Below are positions 44,205 to 53,027 of a DNA stretch of 64,000 nt, piece after piece. The stretch covers positions 124,001 to 188,000 of the forward strand of contig JANQOU010000006.1 in the NCBI GenBank assembly GCA_028285585.1, in the 5' to 3' direction. This stretch comes from Acidimicrobiia bacterium. GTDB lineage: Bacteria; Actinomycetota; Acidimicrobiia; Spongiisociales; ZC4RG35. The translations under genes were made by a program, and so were the position numbers. The notes below the pieces were generated by a model. That model searched no databases. It was given only the letters and a program-made list of their open reading frames with translations, and was not told where the DNA came from. Position 1 is the stretch's first letter; each line of letters begins with the position of its first letter.

Positions 44205-45173
44205 TCAGTCCTGGCGGCCGACCTCGAGCATCCGCGTGACTGCGCGCCGGGCCCGGTCGGCGATGTCGTCGGGTATCTCCACCTGATGCGTGAGCGTCGC
44301 CAGCGAGTCACGAATGTTGTCGAGAGTTATCCGCTTCATATGAGGGCAGAGGTTGCATGGCCTGATGAAACTCGTCTCCGGCGTGACCGACGCGACGTTG
44401 TCGGCCATTGAGCACTCGGTGATCATCATCACCTGGTCCGGCTCGTTTGTCTTCACCCAGTTGATCATCCCGTAGGTCGAGCCCACGTAGTCGGCCTCGG
44501 CAAGGACGTCCGGAGGGCATTCAGGATGGGCGATGACTGCGACGTCCCCCATGTCGCGCTTGTAATCGGAGATCTCGTCTCCTGTGAAACGCTCGTGGAC
44601 CATGCAAGAACCCTCCCAGAGGATCACCTCGATGTCGGTCTTGGACGCGACCCACATGCCGAGGTACTGGTCGGGTGTGAATATCACTCGGTCGACACCG
44701 AGGCTCTCCACCACCGCGACGGCATTGCCGGAGGTGCAGGTGATGTCCGACTCGGCCTTCACCTCGGCTGATGTGTTCACGTAGGAGACGACCGGAACTC
44801 CTGGGTGCAGTTCCTTGAGCCGTCGCACGTCGGCCCCGGTGATCCCGTCGGCTAGCGAACAGCCGGCCTCCAGATCCGGGATGAGGACCATCTTCTCGGG
44901 GTTGATCAGCTTTGCGGTCTCCGCCATGAAGTGGACGCCGGCGAGAACGATGACATCTGCTTCGGTTTCAAGCGCTAAGTCCGCCAGCGCCAGGGAATCA
45001 CCCGTGATGTCGGCGGCCAGGTGATAGATGTCTGGAGTCATGTAGTTGTGAGCTGCCACGATCGCGTTGCGCTCGCGCTTCAGCGCATTGATCTCATCGA
45101 TCAGAGGCTGCAATGCGGCAGTCTCTTCTTGAGGAAGGACGTCGTGCGCCCGTGTGATCTGAATGGTGGTCAT
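44205..45173 (-). CDS. nadA: Quinolinate synthase
   Basis: A 322-residue quinolinate synthase. The three [4Fe-4S] ligands are expected in LEAGCSLADG, DITCTSGNA and CNLCPHMK. AAHNYMTPDIYHLAADITGDSLALA, split across the first domain, and HPECPPDVLAEADYVGST are further hallmarks. It makes quinolinate from iminoaspartate and DHAP. The ATG at 45173 is chosen because family similarity starts right after it. First gene of nadABC, diverging from the Bax-inhibitor gene across 92 bases. Confidence 0.93.
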   Translation of the reverse strand: MTTIQITRAHDVLPQEETAALQPLIDEINALKRERNAIVAAHNYMTPDIYHLAADITGDSLALADLALETEADVIVLAGVHFMAETAKLINPEKMVLIPDLEAGCSLADGITGADVRRLKELHPGVPVVSYVNTSAEVKAESDITCTSGNAVAVVESLGVDRVIFTPDQYLGMWVASKTDIEVILWEGSCMVHERFTGDEISDYKRDMGDVAVIAHPECPPDVLAEADYVGSTYGMINWVKTNEPDQVMMITECSMADNVASVTPETSFIRPCNLCPHMKRITLDNIRDSLATLTHQVEIPDDIADRARRAVTRMLEVGRQD

Positions 45174-45265
45174 ACAGCTCCGCTTTCGATGTGAGTCTAG
45201 GAGTCCCCCCGGTCCATACCCTTCAGCGCAGCTGGACAAGCCCCCTGGCGATTTATGATGTGGGA

Positions 45266-46015
45266 ATGTCCAACCCTGTCCTGACAAGGCAATTCGCAGA
45301 GAACGGCGCTCTCGACACCGGCCTCCAGGCGGGCGCGCCCGAGATGGTGACAGACCCGGGTGATCGCATGTCGATCGGCGGCGTCCTCCAGGTGACCGGA
45401 ATCTTCTTCATGCTGCTCCTCGCCGGAGCGGTCTACGGCTGGATCAATGCCGAGTCGATCAGAGGAATCTTGCTGCTGGGCATCATCGTGGCAGTCGGCG
45501 TCCTCATCGTGACCCTGATCAGGCCGCAGCTGGTCAAGTTCACAGGACCGATCTATGCCGTCGTTGAAGGCGTCCTGGTGGGCGCTATCTCGGCGATCTA
45601 CGCCGGGATGTGGCAAGGCATCGTCGTCCAGGCGGTGCTGGCGACTTTCGCTGTCTTCTTGACGATGCTGTTTCTCTACGCCAGCAGGATCATCAAAGTC
45701 ACCCAGCGGCTCAGGTCGACGATCGTGCTGGCAACGGTCGGCGTCTTCGCCTTCTACCTGTTGTCGATAGTGCTTGCGGTCTTCGGTGTCTCCATCCCCT
45801 TGGTCTGGGACGGCGGCTGGTTCTCGATCCTCCTCAGCGCCGTGATCGTCGGGATCGCCGCCTTCAACCTCTTGTTGGACTTCGACCTCATCGAGCGCGG
45901 CATCACGGAAGGCGCGCCGGCTTGGATGAACTGGTTCGCGGCCTTTGGGCTGATGGTCACGCTGATTTGGCTCTACCTGGAGATACTCCGGCTCCTCGCC
46001 CTGACCCGGGACTGA
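45266..46015 (+). CDS. Bax inhibitor-1/YccA family membrane protein
   Basis: A 249-residue protein with seven hydrophobic helices after a polar N terminus of about 40 residues (MSNPVLTRQFAENG). GPIYAVVEGVLVGAISAIY and NLLLDFDLIERGITEGAP match the actinobacterial BI-1/YccA family. The Asp pair in LLLDFD corresponds to the pH-sensing site of BsYetJ-type calcium-leak channels. Physiological role here unknown. Its stop lies 1 base from the convergent icd stop. Confidence 0.85.
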   Translation: MSNPVLTRQFAENGALDTGLQAGAPEMVTDPGDRMSIGGVLQVTGIFFMLLLAGAVYGWINAESIRGILLLGIIVAVGVLIVTLIRPQLVKFTGPIYAVVEGVLVGAISAIYAGMWQGIVVQAVLATFAVFLTMLFLYASRIIKVTQRLRSTIVLATVGVFAFYLLSIVLAVFGVSIPLVWDGGWFSILLSAVIVGIAAFNLLLDFDLIERGITEGAPAWMNWFAAFGLMVTLIWLYLEILRLLALTRD

Positions 46016-46016
46016 C

Positions 46017-47219
46017 TCACATGTGGGCGATGACGGCGTCGCCGAACTCGGATGTGCTCACCTTGGTGGCACTGTCCATCAGACGCTCGAAGTCATAGGT
46101 CACGGTTCGGGCCGCTATCGCCCCTTCGAGACCCTTGATGATCAGATCCGCGGCTTCGCTCCAACCCATGTAGCGAAGCATCATCTCCCCGGAGAGGATT
46201 ACCGAGCCCGGGTTGACCATGTCCTTCCCGGCATACTTGGGAGCGGTCCCGTGGGTGGCCTCGAAGACCGCCACCCCGGTGTCGTAGTTGATGTTCCCGC
46301 CGGGGGCGATGCCTATGCCTCCCACCTGGGCGGCGAGGGCGTCGGACAAGTAGTCACCGTTGAGGTTGGTTGTGGCGATCACGTCGTAGTTGGCGGGGCG
46401 GGTGAGGACCTGTTGCAACATGGCATCGGCAATCACGTCCTGGACCAGGAGCTTGTCCCCCGCGTCTCCACCTGAATCCTCCCAAGAGACGGCCACCTCT
46501 GAGAATTCGTCGTCCACCAGCTGGTACCCCCACTCCCTGAAGGCACCTTCGGTGAACTTCATGATGTTGCCCTTGTGAACAAGGGTCACTGAGCTTCGGC
46601 CATTGTCCAAGGCATACCTGATCGCGGAGCGAATCAACCGCTTGGAGCCGGTGACCGACACCGGCTTGAGACCCAGCCCTGAGTCCTCGCGGACCTCCCA
46701 GCCGAACTCCTCTTTGACGAATGCGAGCAGCTTCTCCGCTTCGTCGCTGCCCTCCTCCAGCTCTTTGCCGGCGTAAACGTCTTCGGTGTTCTCCCTGAAG
46801 ATCACCATGTCCACCGCACCGGGGTCCTTCACCGGTGACGGGACGCCCTCGAACCAGCGAACGGGGCGAACACAGGCGTACAGGTCGAGCAGCTGGCGCA
46901 GAGCGACGTTGAGAGACCGTATCCCACCGCCCACGGGTGTGGTCAGGGGGCCCTTGATGCCAACCAAACGCTTGCTAAAAGCCTCCACGGTCTCATCGGG
47001 GAGCCAGCTTCCGGTCTGATCGAACGCCTTTTGCCCGGCGAGGACTTCCTGCCACTCGATGCGCCGCGAATCGCCGTAAGCCTTGTCAACAGCGGAGTCG
47101 AACACCCGCACCGCCGCCGCCCAGATGTCCGGGCCTATCCCGTCACCCTCGATGAAAGGGATTATCGGATGATCGGGGACTTCGAGACCGTCCGGCCCCA
47201 TCGTGATGGTTGCGCCCAT
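46017..47219 (-). CDS. icd: NADP-dependent isocitrate dehydrogenase
   Basis: A 400-residue homodimeric-type enzyme. [17 protein letters not shown] contains the substrate Ser and arginines of the E. coli-type protein. [19 protein letters not shown] and [15 protein letters not shown] follow, with the metal-binding [19 protein letters not shown]. It converts isocitrate to 2-oxoglutarate with NADPH formation. Many actinomycetes instead use the large monomeric form, so the dimeric form is a useful taxonomic clue. ATG start, no operon partner. Confidence 0.92.
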   Translation of the reverse strand: MGATITMGPDGLEVPDHPIIPFIEGDGIGPDIWAAAVRVFDSAVDKAYGDSRRIEWQEVLAGQKAFDQTGSWLPDETVEAFSKRLVGIKGPLTTPVGGGIRSLNVALRQLLDLYACVRPVRWFEGVPSPVKDPGAVDMVIFRENTEDVYAGKELEEGSDEAEKLLAFVKEEFGWEVREDSGLGLKPVSVTGSKRLIRSAIRYALDNGRSSVTLVHKGNIMKFTEGAFREWGYQLVDDEFSEVAVSWEDSGGDAGDKLLVQDVIADAMLQQVLTRPANYDVIATTNLNGDYLSDALAAQVGGIGIAPGGNINYDTGVAVFEATHGTAPKYAGKDMVNPGSVILSGEMMLRYMGWSEAADLIIKGLEGAIAARTVTYDFERLMDSATKVSTSEFGDAVIAHM

Positions 47220-47301
47220 GCCAAAGACTCCTGAGGTGGAAAGGGGCGTTAGAGACTAGCCCGGCGTAGGTTTACATCTCCTTTCGGGCCTTTCCAGCAA
47301 A

Positions 47302-47889
47302 ATGGGGCATGTGAGCAAGAGAACTTGGATTGTCATAGGCGTGGTTCTCGCCATCCCAGTCCTCGCCGTGGGCTGGTGGCTGGGATCCCCGCTGTTCATC
47401 GACCGCGAGGTTGACGAGGAGTTTCCGATGTCTGCCGGAGCCGTGATCCCCGACGACATGACTCGCGCGGAAGTAGAAGAGGAAATGGAAGACGCCGCCT
47501 CGGAGCCAGGGACCGAAGTGGGCGAAGACATGCCCGGCGACGACGGGCCGGTGGCCAAGTCCATTGGACAATTCGAGGACTTCGACGACTTCCACAGGGG
47601 CTCGGGCACAGCCACCATCTACGAGCTGGAAGATGGCAGCCAGGTCTTGAGGTTGGAAGACTTCGAAGTGACCAACGGCCCCGACCTCCACGTCCTCCTC
47701 GTCCCCCACGACAACCCGGGAGGGAGCGGCGACCTCGAGGGCTACCTCGACCTAGGGCAGCTGAAGGGGAACATCGGCGACCAGAATTATGACATCCCTG
47801 CCGGGATGGATCTGTCCGGATACGGCAGCGTTGTCATTTATTGCAAGCCGTTCCACGTCATATTCAGCGTGGCGACGCTGGGCTCCTAG
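47302..47889 (+). CDS. Membrane-anchored DM13-domain protein
   Basis: A 195-residue protein with one N-terminal helix (WIVIGVVLAIPVLAVGWWLG), an acidic linker of about 55 residues, and a DM13 domain from residue 90: HRGSGTATIYELEDGSQVLRL in part, NGPDLHVLLVPHDN and VVIYCKPFHVIFSVATL. The single conserved Cys sits in the last strand, as in the family, which is proposed to take part in redox or electron-transfer reactions outside the cell. Ends in a 4-base overlap with folD. Confidence 0.82.
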   Translation: MGHVSKRTWIVIGVVLAIPVLAVGWWLGSPLFIDREVDEEFPMSAGAVIPDDMTRAEVEEEMEDAASEPGTEVGEDMPGDDGPVAKSIGQFEDFDDFHRGSGTATIYELEDGSQVLRLEDFEVTNGPDLHVLLVPHDNPGGSGDLEGYLDLGQLKGNIGDQNYDIPAGMDLSGYGSVVIYCKPFHVIFSVATLGS

Positions 47890-48731
47890 CGGCGACGGCT
47901 CTCGGCGGCAGTGAGAGTGTTGGACAGGAGCATGGCGCGGGTCATCGGGCCTACGCCGCCAGGGACAGGCGTGATCGCGCCGGCGATATCGGCCACAGCT
48001 TCGTAGTCGACGTCACCGACGAGGCCTTGGTCGGTGCGATTGATACCGACGTCGATGACGGTTGCTCCGGGCTTGACGTGCTCCGGGGTAATCATCCCGA
48101 TGACGCCCGCGGCCGCCACCAGAATGTCGGCCTTGCTTGTCACCGCGGCCAGGTCGTTGGTGCGGGAGTGAGCCACGGTCACAGTTGCATCGGCACCTTT
48201 GGCCGATAGCAACAACCCCAAAGGGCGGCCGACTAGGAACGACCTGCCCACGATCACGGCCGTCTGGCCGTTCGTGGGGATCTCATAGTGGTCGAGAATG
48301 CGGAGCACGCCGCTGGGTGTGCACGGGCGAAGCCCTTGGCGCCCCAGCGTCAAGAGGCCCAGGTTGAAAGGATGGAGCCCGTCGACATCCTTCCGCGGGT
48401 CGATGCCTTCGACGATCGCCTCAGAGTCGAGGTCACCGGGCAACGGCAACTGGACCAGTACCCCGTCGACGTCGTCGTCTGAGTTGAGATCGGCGACCAG
48501 CCCTGCGACCTCACCCTGACTTGCGGTGGCGGGGAGCTCGTGATGGATCGAGGTCATCCCAACCTGCTCGGCGTCACGTCTCTTCCCACGCACATAGGCA
48601 TGGGAGGCCGGGTCGTCGCCGACCAGCACCGTGGCGAGGCCGGGTGAGTAGCCGAGGCCGGCAACCGCCTCGGCGACCTCGCTCTTGACCGCAGCTGCCA
48701 CAGCCTTCCCGTCGAGTACTCGCGCGCTCAT
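47886..48731 (-). CDS. folD: Methylenetetrahydrofolate dehydrogenase/cyclohydrolase
   Basis: A 281-residue bifunctional folate enzyme. ASHAYVRGKRRDAEQVG holds the catalytic Tyr-x-x-x-Lys pair, DGVLVQLPLPGDLD is the substrate region, and GRSFLVGRPLGLLL the NADP-binding turn. It interconverts methylene-, methenyl- and formyl-THF, providing the 10-formyl-THF that PurH and PurN consume; those genes lie directly upstream on the same strand. It starts 1 base after the purH stop. Confidence 0.93.
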   Translation of the reverse strand: MSARVLDGKAVAAAVKSEVAEAVAGLGYSPGLATVLVGDDPASHAYVRGKRRDAEQVGMTSIHHELPATASQGEVAGLVADLNSDDDVDGVLVQLPLPGDLDSEAIVEGIDPRKDVDGLHPFNLGLLTLGRQGLRPCTPSGVLRILDHYEIPTNGQTAVIVGRSFLVGRPLGLLLSAKGADATVTVAHSRTNDLAAVTSKADILVAAAGVIGMITPEHVKPGATVIDVGINRTDQGLVGDVDYEAVADIAGAITPVPGGVGPMTRAMLLSNTLTAAESRRR

Positions 48732-48732
48732 C

Positions 48733-50220
48733 TCAGTGCCTGAAGTGCCTTTCTCCGGTGAACACGAGGGCGATGCCGTGCTCGTTTGCTGCGTCGATCA
48801 CTTCCTGATCGTTGCGTGACCCACCTGGTTCGACGATAGCTCTCACACCTGCCGCGGCCAGCGTGTCGACACCGTCGCGGAAGGGGAAGAATGCGTCGGA
48901 TGCGGCAACACCGCCCACAGCTCTCCCGTTCGCCTTGACGACGGCCCGCTCGGCCGCACCTACGCGCGACTGATCCCCCGCACCAACGCCAACAGCTTGC
49001 TCGCCCTTCACCAGCACTATGGCGTTCGACTTGGTGTGAGCGGCAACTGTCCAGGCAAACCGGAGGCCGGCCATCTCGTCGTCTGTGGGCTCCCTGTCGG
49101 AGACGACTTCCCAAGAAGGGCTTTCATGGTCGCGATCCTGGGAAAGAAAGCCACCTTCGACCCGGCGGTAGTCGACATCGTCAGCCGACGGAAGCGGAGC
49201 AGTGAGCACACGGACATTCGCCTTCGGCGAGAGGGTCTCCAGCGCTTCAGGGGTGGCCTCGAGGCAGACAACCACTTCCACAAACCTCTCACTGATGGCG
49301 GCTGCGGTCGGCTCGTCCAGGCGGCCGTTGATCGCAATCACGCCACCGAAAGCAGCAAGAGCGTCACCGTCCCAGGCCAGCTCAAACGCCTGGCTGACGC
49401 TGCTTCCCTTTGCCGCGCCTGAGGCGTTGGTGTGCTTGACAACCACCACGGCCCCATCGCCAAGGTCCGCCGCCAGACGCCAGGCAGCCTCGGTATCGGC
49501 GTAGTTGTTGAACGACATCTCCTTGCCCTGGTGCTGTGTTGCGGTCGCCCACCACGGGCTCTGCCCATCCTCCTGGAACAACGCAGCAGCTTGATGCGGG
49601 TTCTCTCCATAACGCAGCTCGGCGACACGGCGCAGGGGAATGACGCGGTCGTCACCGATCCAAGCCACGATTGCGGCGTCATAACTCGCCGTGTGAAAGA
49701 AAGCTTCGGCAGCCAGCTCTCTTCGCATTTCGCCGCCGACCCCGCCTGACTCGATGGCTTCCGCCACGGCGTCGTATCGATCCGGGGAGACCACAACAGT
49801 GACGTGCTGATGGTTCTTGGCTGCGGCTCTGACCATGGCGGGGCCGCCGATGTCGATCTTCTCGATGATGTCGATCTCCGATGCAGCCGAGTCAGCCACG
49901 GTCTCCCGGAACGGGTAGAGGTTGCAAACGACCAGGTCGAATCGCTCGATGCCGCTTGCTGCCAGCTCGGCGTCATCGCCCACCCCCCTGGCGAGGATGC
50001 CACCGTGGATGCTCGGATGCAGAGTCTTGACACGCCCTCCCAGGATCTCCGGAGCACCGGTGACCTCAGACACCCGGATGACTTCGACACCAGCCGCCTC
50101 CAAGGCCGTCGCCGTTCCCCCCGAAGAAACGACCTCATAACCTGCGTCAACGAGCCTTCGCACAAACGGGACAAGACCTGTCTTGTCGTAGACGCTGACC
50201 AAAGCACGGCTCAATCCCAC
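48733..50220 (-). CDS. purH: AICAR transformylase / IMP cyclohydrolase
   Basis: A 495-residue bifunctional enzyme for the last two steps of purine synthesis. The N-terminal MGS-like cyclohydrolase domain starts RALVSVYDKTGLVPFVRRL and includes RVKTLHPSIHGGIL. The C-terminal transformylase domain has RYGENPHQAAAL, FGGVIAINGRLDE and TVAAHTKSNAIVLVKG. It is slightly shorter than many homologues. GTG start overlapping the purN end by 10 bases, so purN-purH-folD read as one operon. Confidence 0.93.
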   Translation of the reverse strand: MGLSRALVSVYDKTGLVPFVRRLVDAGYEVVSSGGTATALEAAGVEVIRVSEVTGAPEILGGRVKTLHPSIHGGILARGVGDDAELAASGIERFDLVVCNLYPFRETVADSAASEIDIIEKIDIGGPAMVRAAAKNHQHVTVVVSPDRYDAVAEAIESGGVGGEMRRELAAEAFFHTASYDAAIVAWIGDDRVIPLRRVAELRYGENPHQAAALFQEDGQSPWWATATQHQGKEMSFNNYADTEAAWRLAADLGDGAVVVVKHTNASGAAKGSSVSQAFELAWDGDALAAFGGVIAINGRLDEPTAAAISERFVEVVVCLEATPEALETLSPKANVRVLTAPLPSADDVDYRRVEGGFLSQDRDHESPSWEVVSDREPTDDEMAGLRFAWTVAAHTKSNAIVLVKGEQAVGVGAGDQSRVGAAERAVVKANGRAVGGVAASDAFFPFRDGVDTLAAAGVRAIVEPGGSRNDQEVIDAANEHGIALVFTGERHFRH

Positions 50221-50801
50221 ACCACCTTTCCGTCGACCAATCCGAGACGGCCGTCGACGAAAGCGCGCACCACCTCCGGATAAAGCTGGTACTCCTCTTC
50301 TTGGACCCGGGCATGAAGAGTCTCCACCGTGTCGTCGCTCCTCACCGGGACCGCTCGCTGGGCGATGATCGGGCCATGATCAACTTGCTCGTCTACGAAG
50401 TGGACGGTTACCCCACTGACCTTCACACCATGCGACAACGCGTCCTCCACAGCCCGCCTGCCAGGAAAGGAAGGGAGCAGTGACGGATGGATGTTGATGA
50501 CCCGGCCCGGAAACCTGTCGACGAACGGCTTGGACAGGATCCTCATGAACCCGGCCAGGATCACTCCTTTGCCACCGTGCTTCTCGACGACGTCGGCAAG
50601 CGCTATCGAAAACAGCTCTCTCGACCCGTGCTTGCCCCAACTGACCACCTCGGCCGGTATGCCTCCCTGACGGGCGCGCTCCAACGCCAGAGCCGACGGC
50701 TTGTCGGAGACGACGCAGGCGATGTGCCCCTTCACGTCAGGATCATCGATGAGCGTCTGGAGGTTGGTACCCGAGCCCGAGGCCAACACCGCTATCTCGA
50801 T
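50211..50801 (-). CDS. purN: Phosphoribosylglycinamide formyltransferase, probable AUC start
   Basis: About 196 residues. The family N terminus (IEIAVLASGSGTNLQTL) begins directly at an ATC codon, with GGAGG five bases upstream (50807-50811). The nearest conventional start upstream is a GTG 18 codons away and would add an unusual Cys-rich leader. Catalytic residues are visible as the Asn-His of VINIHPSLLPSFPG and the Asp of VDEQVDHGPI. It transfers formyl from 10-formyl-THF to GAR. First gene of the purN-purH-folD set. Confidence 0.88.
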   Translation of the reverse strand: MEIAVLASGSGTNLQTLIDDPDVKGHIACVVSDKPSALALERARQGGIPAEVVSWGKHGSRELFSIALADVVEKHGGKGVILAGFMRILSKPFVDRFPGRVINIHPSLLPSFPGRRAVEDALSHGVKVSGVTVHFVDEQVDHGPIIAQRAVPVRSDDTVETLHARVQEEEYQLYPEVVRAFVDGRLGLVDGKVVWD

Positions 50802-50882
50802 CTTTTCCTCCGGGCTCGACGAACGCGGCGAGTGTAGGCAGCACGGGCCAGCCACACAGAAGCCTTGCCTACGATGACAGCA

Positions 50883-51182
50883 ATGGATCAAATCGAACAG
50901 GTAGACGCCGCCAACTGGGAGGAGTGGCTGGCCGCCAACGAGGGCAAGCTACTCGACATTCGCGAAGCCGAAGAGTGGGAGCAGGGAACACTCCCGGGGG
51001 CGATCTTGATCCCGATGACCGAGATCACAGAACGACTGGACGAGGTCCCAAAGGATGCCCCGCTGCTCTGCATCTGTCGAAGCGGCGGACGCAGTCAAAG
51101 GGTGGCGGAGTTCCTTGCCCACCACGGTTACGAGGTCGCCAACATGGCCGGTGGCATGCACGACTTGGGAATGCAGGACTGA
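50883..51182 (+). CDS. Single-domain rhodanese
   Basis: A 99-residue rhodanese domain. LLDIREAEEWEQGTLPGAILIP is the first conserved block, and the active-site loop is CRSGGRSQRVAEFL, with the catalytic Cys carrying persulfide sulfur. I use the ATG at 50883; another lies three codons upstream. It is followed after 3 bases by a persulfide-dioxygenase/rhodanese fusion, so both probably handle glutathione-independent persulfides. Confidence 0.85.
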   Translation: MDQIEQVDAANWEEWLAANEGKLLDIREAEEWEQGTLPGAILIPMTEITERLDEVPKDAPLLCICRSGGRSQRVAEFLAHHGYEVANMAGGMHDLGMQD

Positions 51183-51185
51183 TCA

Positions 51186-52559
51186 ATGAGGGTCGAGACC
51201 ATCCGCACCGAAGGTCTCGGCGATTCGACATATGTCCTGATCGACGAGGGCTTGGCCATCGTGGTCGACCCGCAACGAGACATCGATCGCTTCGAAGCGG
51301 TGCTCGACGAATCCGGCGTCGAGCTACGAATGGTCTTGGAGACCCACCTGCACAACGATTACATCTCCGGTGGGCGCGACCTCGCCAAGAGGCATGACGG
51401 AGAGCATGTGCTGCCCGCGGGCGCTGCACCGGTCTTCAAGCACCGGCCGGCCTTTCACCTCGAAGACATGGAGGTCGGCCAATTGGTCGTCCGACCTCTT
51501 CACACCCCCGGTCACACGCCGGAGCACACCTCCTACCTCATCCTCGCCGACGACCACCCTGTGCTGGTGTTCAGCGGTGGCTCGCTGCTGGTCGGCTCAG
51601 CCGGTCGGAGCGACTTGCTCGGGGAAGACAGGGCGGATGGCCTGGCACGGCTCCAATACGCATCCGTGGAACGACTTGCCTCCCTTCCCGATGAGGTCGG
51701 CCTGTACCCGACACACGGTGCAGGGAGCTTCTGCACCACAAGCGCCGCCTCGAGCGTCACCTCCACCATCGGCGCAGAGAAGGCCAACAGCCCCGTCCTC
51801 AGCTACCCGGACGAGGACTCTTTCGTGGCGGGACAGCTCTCCAATCTCGTTCCCTACCCGTCCTACTACCGGCACATGGGACCGGCGAACCTCAAAGGCC
51901 CTCCCGCCGTCACCCACTTTGAGGTGCCTCGGCTGACTCGCGCCGACTACGAGGAACTCGACGACGCGGGTGTCGTCGTGGATGCCCGACCCAAAGAGGA
52001 TTTCGCGGCAGGGCACCTGGCAGGTTCCCTCGCCGTCGAGCTGCGTGACGACTTCGGGACGTGGGTCGGATGGGTAGTCGATTTCGGGAGCCCGCTGACT
52101 CTGGTGATGAACGAGAGGCAGGATGAGCAAGAAGCGGTGCGTCAGCTCTCCAGGATCGGGTTCGACGACGTCCAGGGTGTGGTCACCGATCTCAGCGAAT
52201 GGGCGAGCCTCGTCAGCCACCAGATGGTTGCGGTGGACCAGTTCACCGAGGCTGTGAGTCGAGGTGAGCAGATTCTCGATGTCCGGGCACCCAACGAGCG
52301 ACAAGAGAGCTGGATCACGGGCTCAACGCATCGTTATGTGCCCGATCTCGTCGATACACCGCTGACTGGTATGGATGAGACCCGGCCTCTATGGCTGGCG
52401 TGCGGAACGGGTTATCGGGCCAACATCGCGGCTTCATTGCTGGAGAAGGAGGGGTTTGAGCCCATCGTCCTCACTGACGCCGGCGTAACCGAGGTGCTCG
52501 AAGAGTTGTCCAAAAGAGGCTCGGACCGCTGGCATTCGCCCGCTACCGTTGCGAGCTGA
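51186..52559 (+). CDS. Persulfide dioxygenase-like metallo-beta-lactamase fused to two rhodanese domains
   Basis: A 457-residue fusion. The N-terminal metallo-beta-lactamase domain has THLHNDYISGG (His54, His56, Asp58) and HTPGHTPEHTSYL, the pattern of ETHE1-type persulfide dioxygenases. The first rhodanese domain (DDAGVVVDARPKEDFAAGHL) lacks a Cys in its loop and is probably inactive. The second (QILDVRAPNERQESWI) has the active-site loop ACGTGYRANIAASLL. Such fusions oxidise low-molecular-weight persulfides to sulfite or thiosulfate. Coupled to the upstream rhodanese. Confidence 0.85.
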   Translation: MRVETIRTEGLGDSTYVLIDEGLAIVVDPQRDIDRFEAVLDESGVELRMVLETHLHNDYISGGRDLAKRHDGEHVLPAGAAPVFKHRPAFHLEDMEVGQLVVRPLHTPGHTPEHTSYLILADDHPVLVFSGGSLLVGSAGRSDLLGEDRADGLARLQYASVERLASLPDEVGLYPTHGAGSFCTTSAASSVTSTIGAEKANSPVLSYPDEDSFVAGQLSNLVPYPSYYRHMGPANLKGPPAVTHFEVPRLTRADYEELDDAGVVVDARPKEDFAAGHLAGSLAVELRDDFGTWVGWVVDFGSPLTLVMNERQDEQEAVRQLSRIGFDDVQGVVTDLSEWASLVSHQMVAVDQFTEAVSRGEQILDVRAPNERQESWITGSTHRYVPDLVDTPLTGMDETRPLWLACGTGYRANIAASLLEKEGFEPIVLTDAGVTEVLEELSKRGSDRWHSPATVAS

Positions 52560-52577
52560 GTCACGAGGGGGTGACAC

Positions 52578-53027
52578 ATGAATGAGGGGATCAGGCGATG
52601 GGCCCTACCCGGAGTGATTGCAGGTCTTGTCGTAGCCCTTCTCGTCGTCGCGCTGACTCGCGAGCCGGCGCAGTTCGATGCCGGCACTCCCGAAGGAGTC
52701 GTCCAGCGCTACCTCCAAGCCATCAGCGATGGCAGCTTCGAAACGGCTTTCGATTACCTCGACTCCGAGTTGTACAAGGACTGTGACGCAACCGACCTGG
52801 CAAGACACACGCCAGTCGAGCCTTTCGGGGCCACACTGGGCACCTCGACTTGGAATGGCGACAACGCCTTCGTCGAAGTCACCATTCAGTTCGGGGTCAC
52901 AGAGAACCCGCTAGAGCCGCGCTCGGCTAGCTACGAGTCTTTCTTGCTCACCAGGTCCGATGGGGCGTGGATGATCAGTGGCAAAGTGTGGCCTTACTTC
53001 GCTTGGGAATGCGGGGAAAACTTCTGA
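52578..53027 (+). CDS. Membrane-anchored NTF2-like domain protein
   Basis: A 149-residue protein with one N-terminal helix (GVIAGLVVALLVVALT). A domain resembling lumazine-binding/DUF4878 NTF2-like folds follows: TPEGVVQRYLQAISDGSFETAF, then strands ending DGAWMISGKVWPYF. Family members sit outside the membrane; no function is established. The ribosome site GAGGGGGTGAC precedes the ATG. It overlaps the next gene by 1 base (TGATG). Confidence 0.7.
   Translation: MNEGIRRWALPGVIAGLVVALLVVALTREPAQFDAGTPEGVVQRYLQAISDGSFETAFDYLDSELYKDCDATDLARHTPVEPFGATLGTSTWNGDNAFVEVTIQFGVTENPLEPRSASYESFLLTRSDGAWMISGKVWPYFAWECGENF

Noticed and set aside
50211-50891. Longer purN starting 30 codons upstream
   Set aside because: The extension is Cys/His/Arg-rich, unlike any PurN leader, runs into the divergent rhodanese gene, and ignores the well-placed GGAGG.
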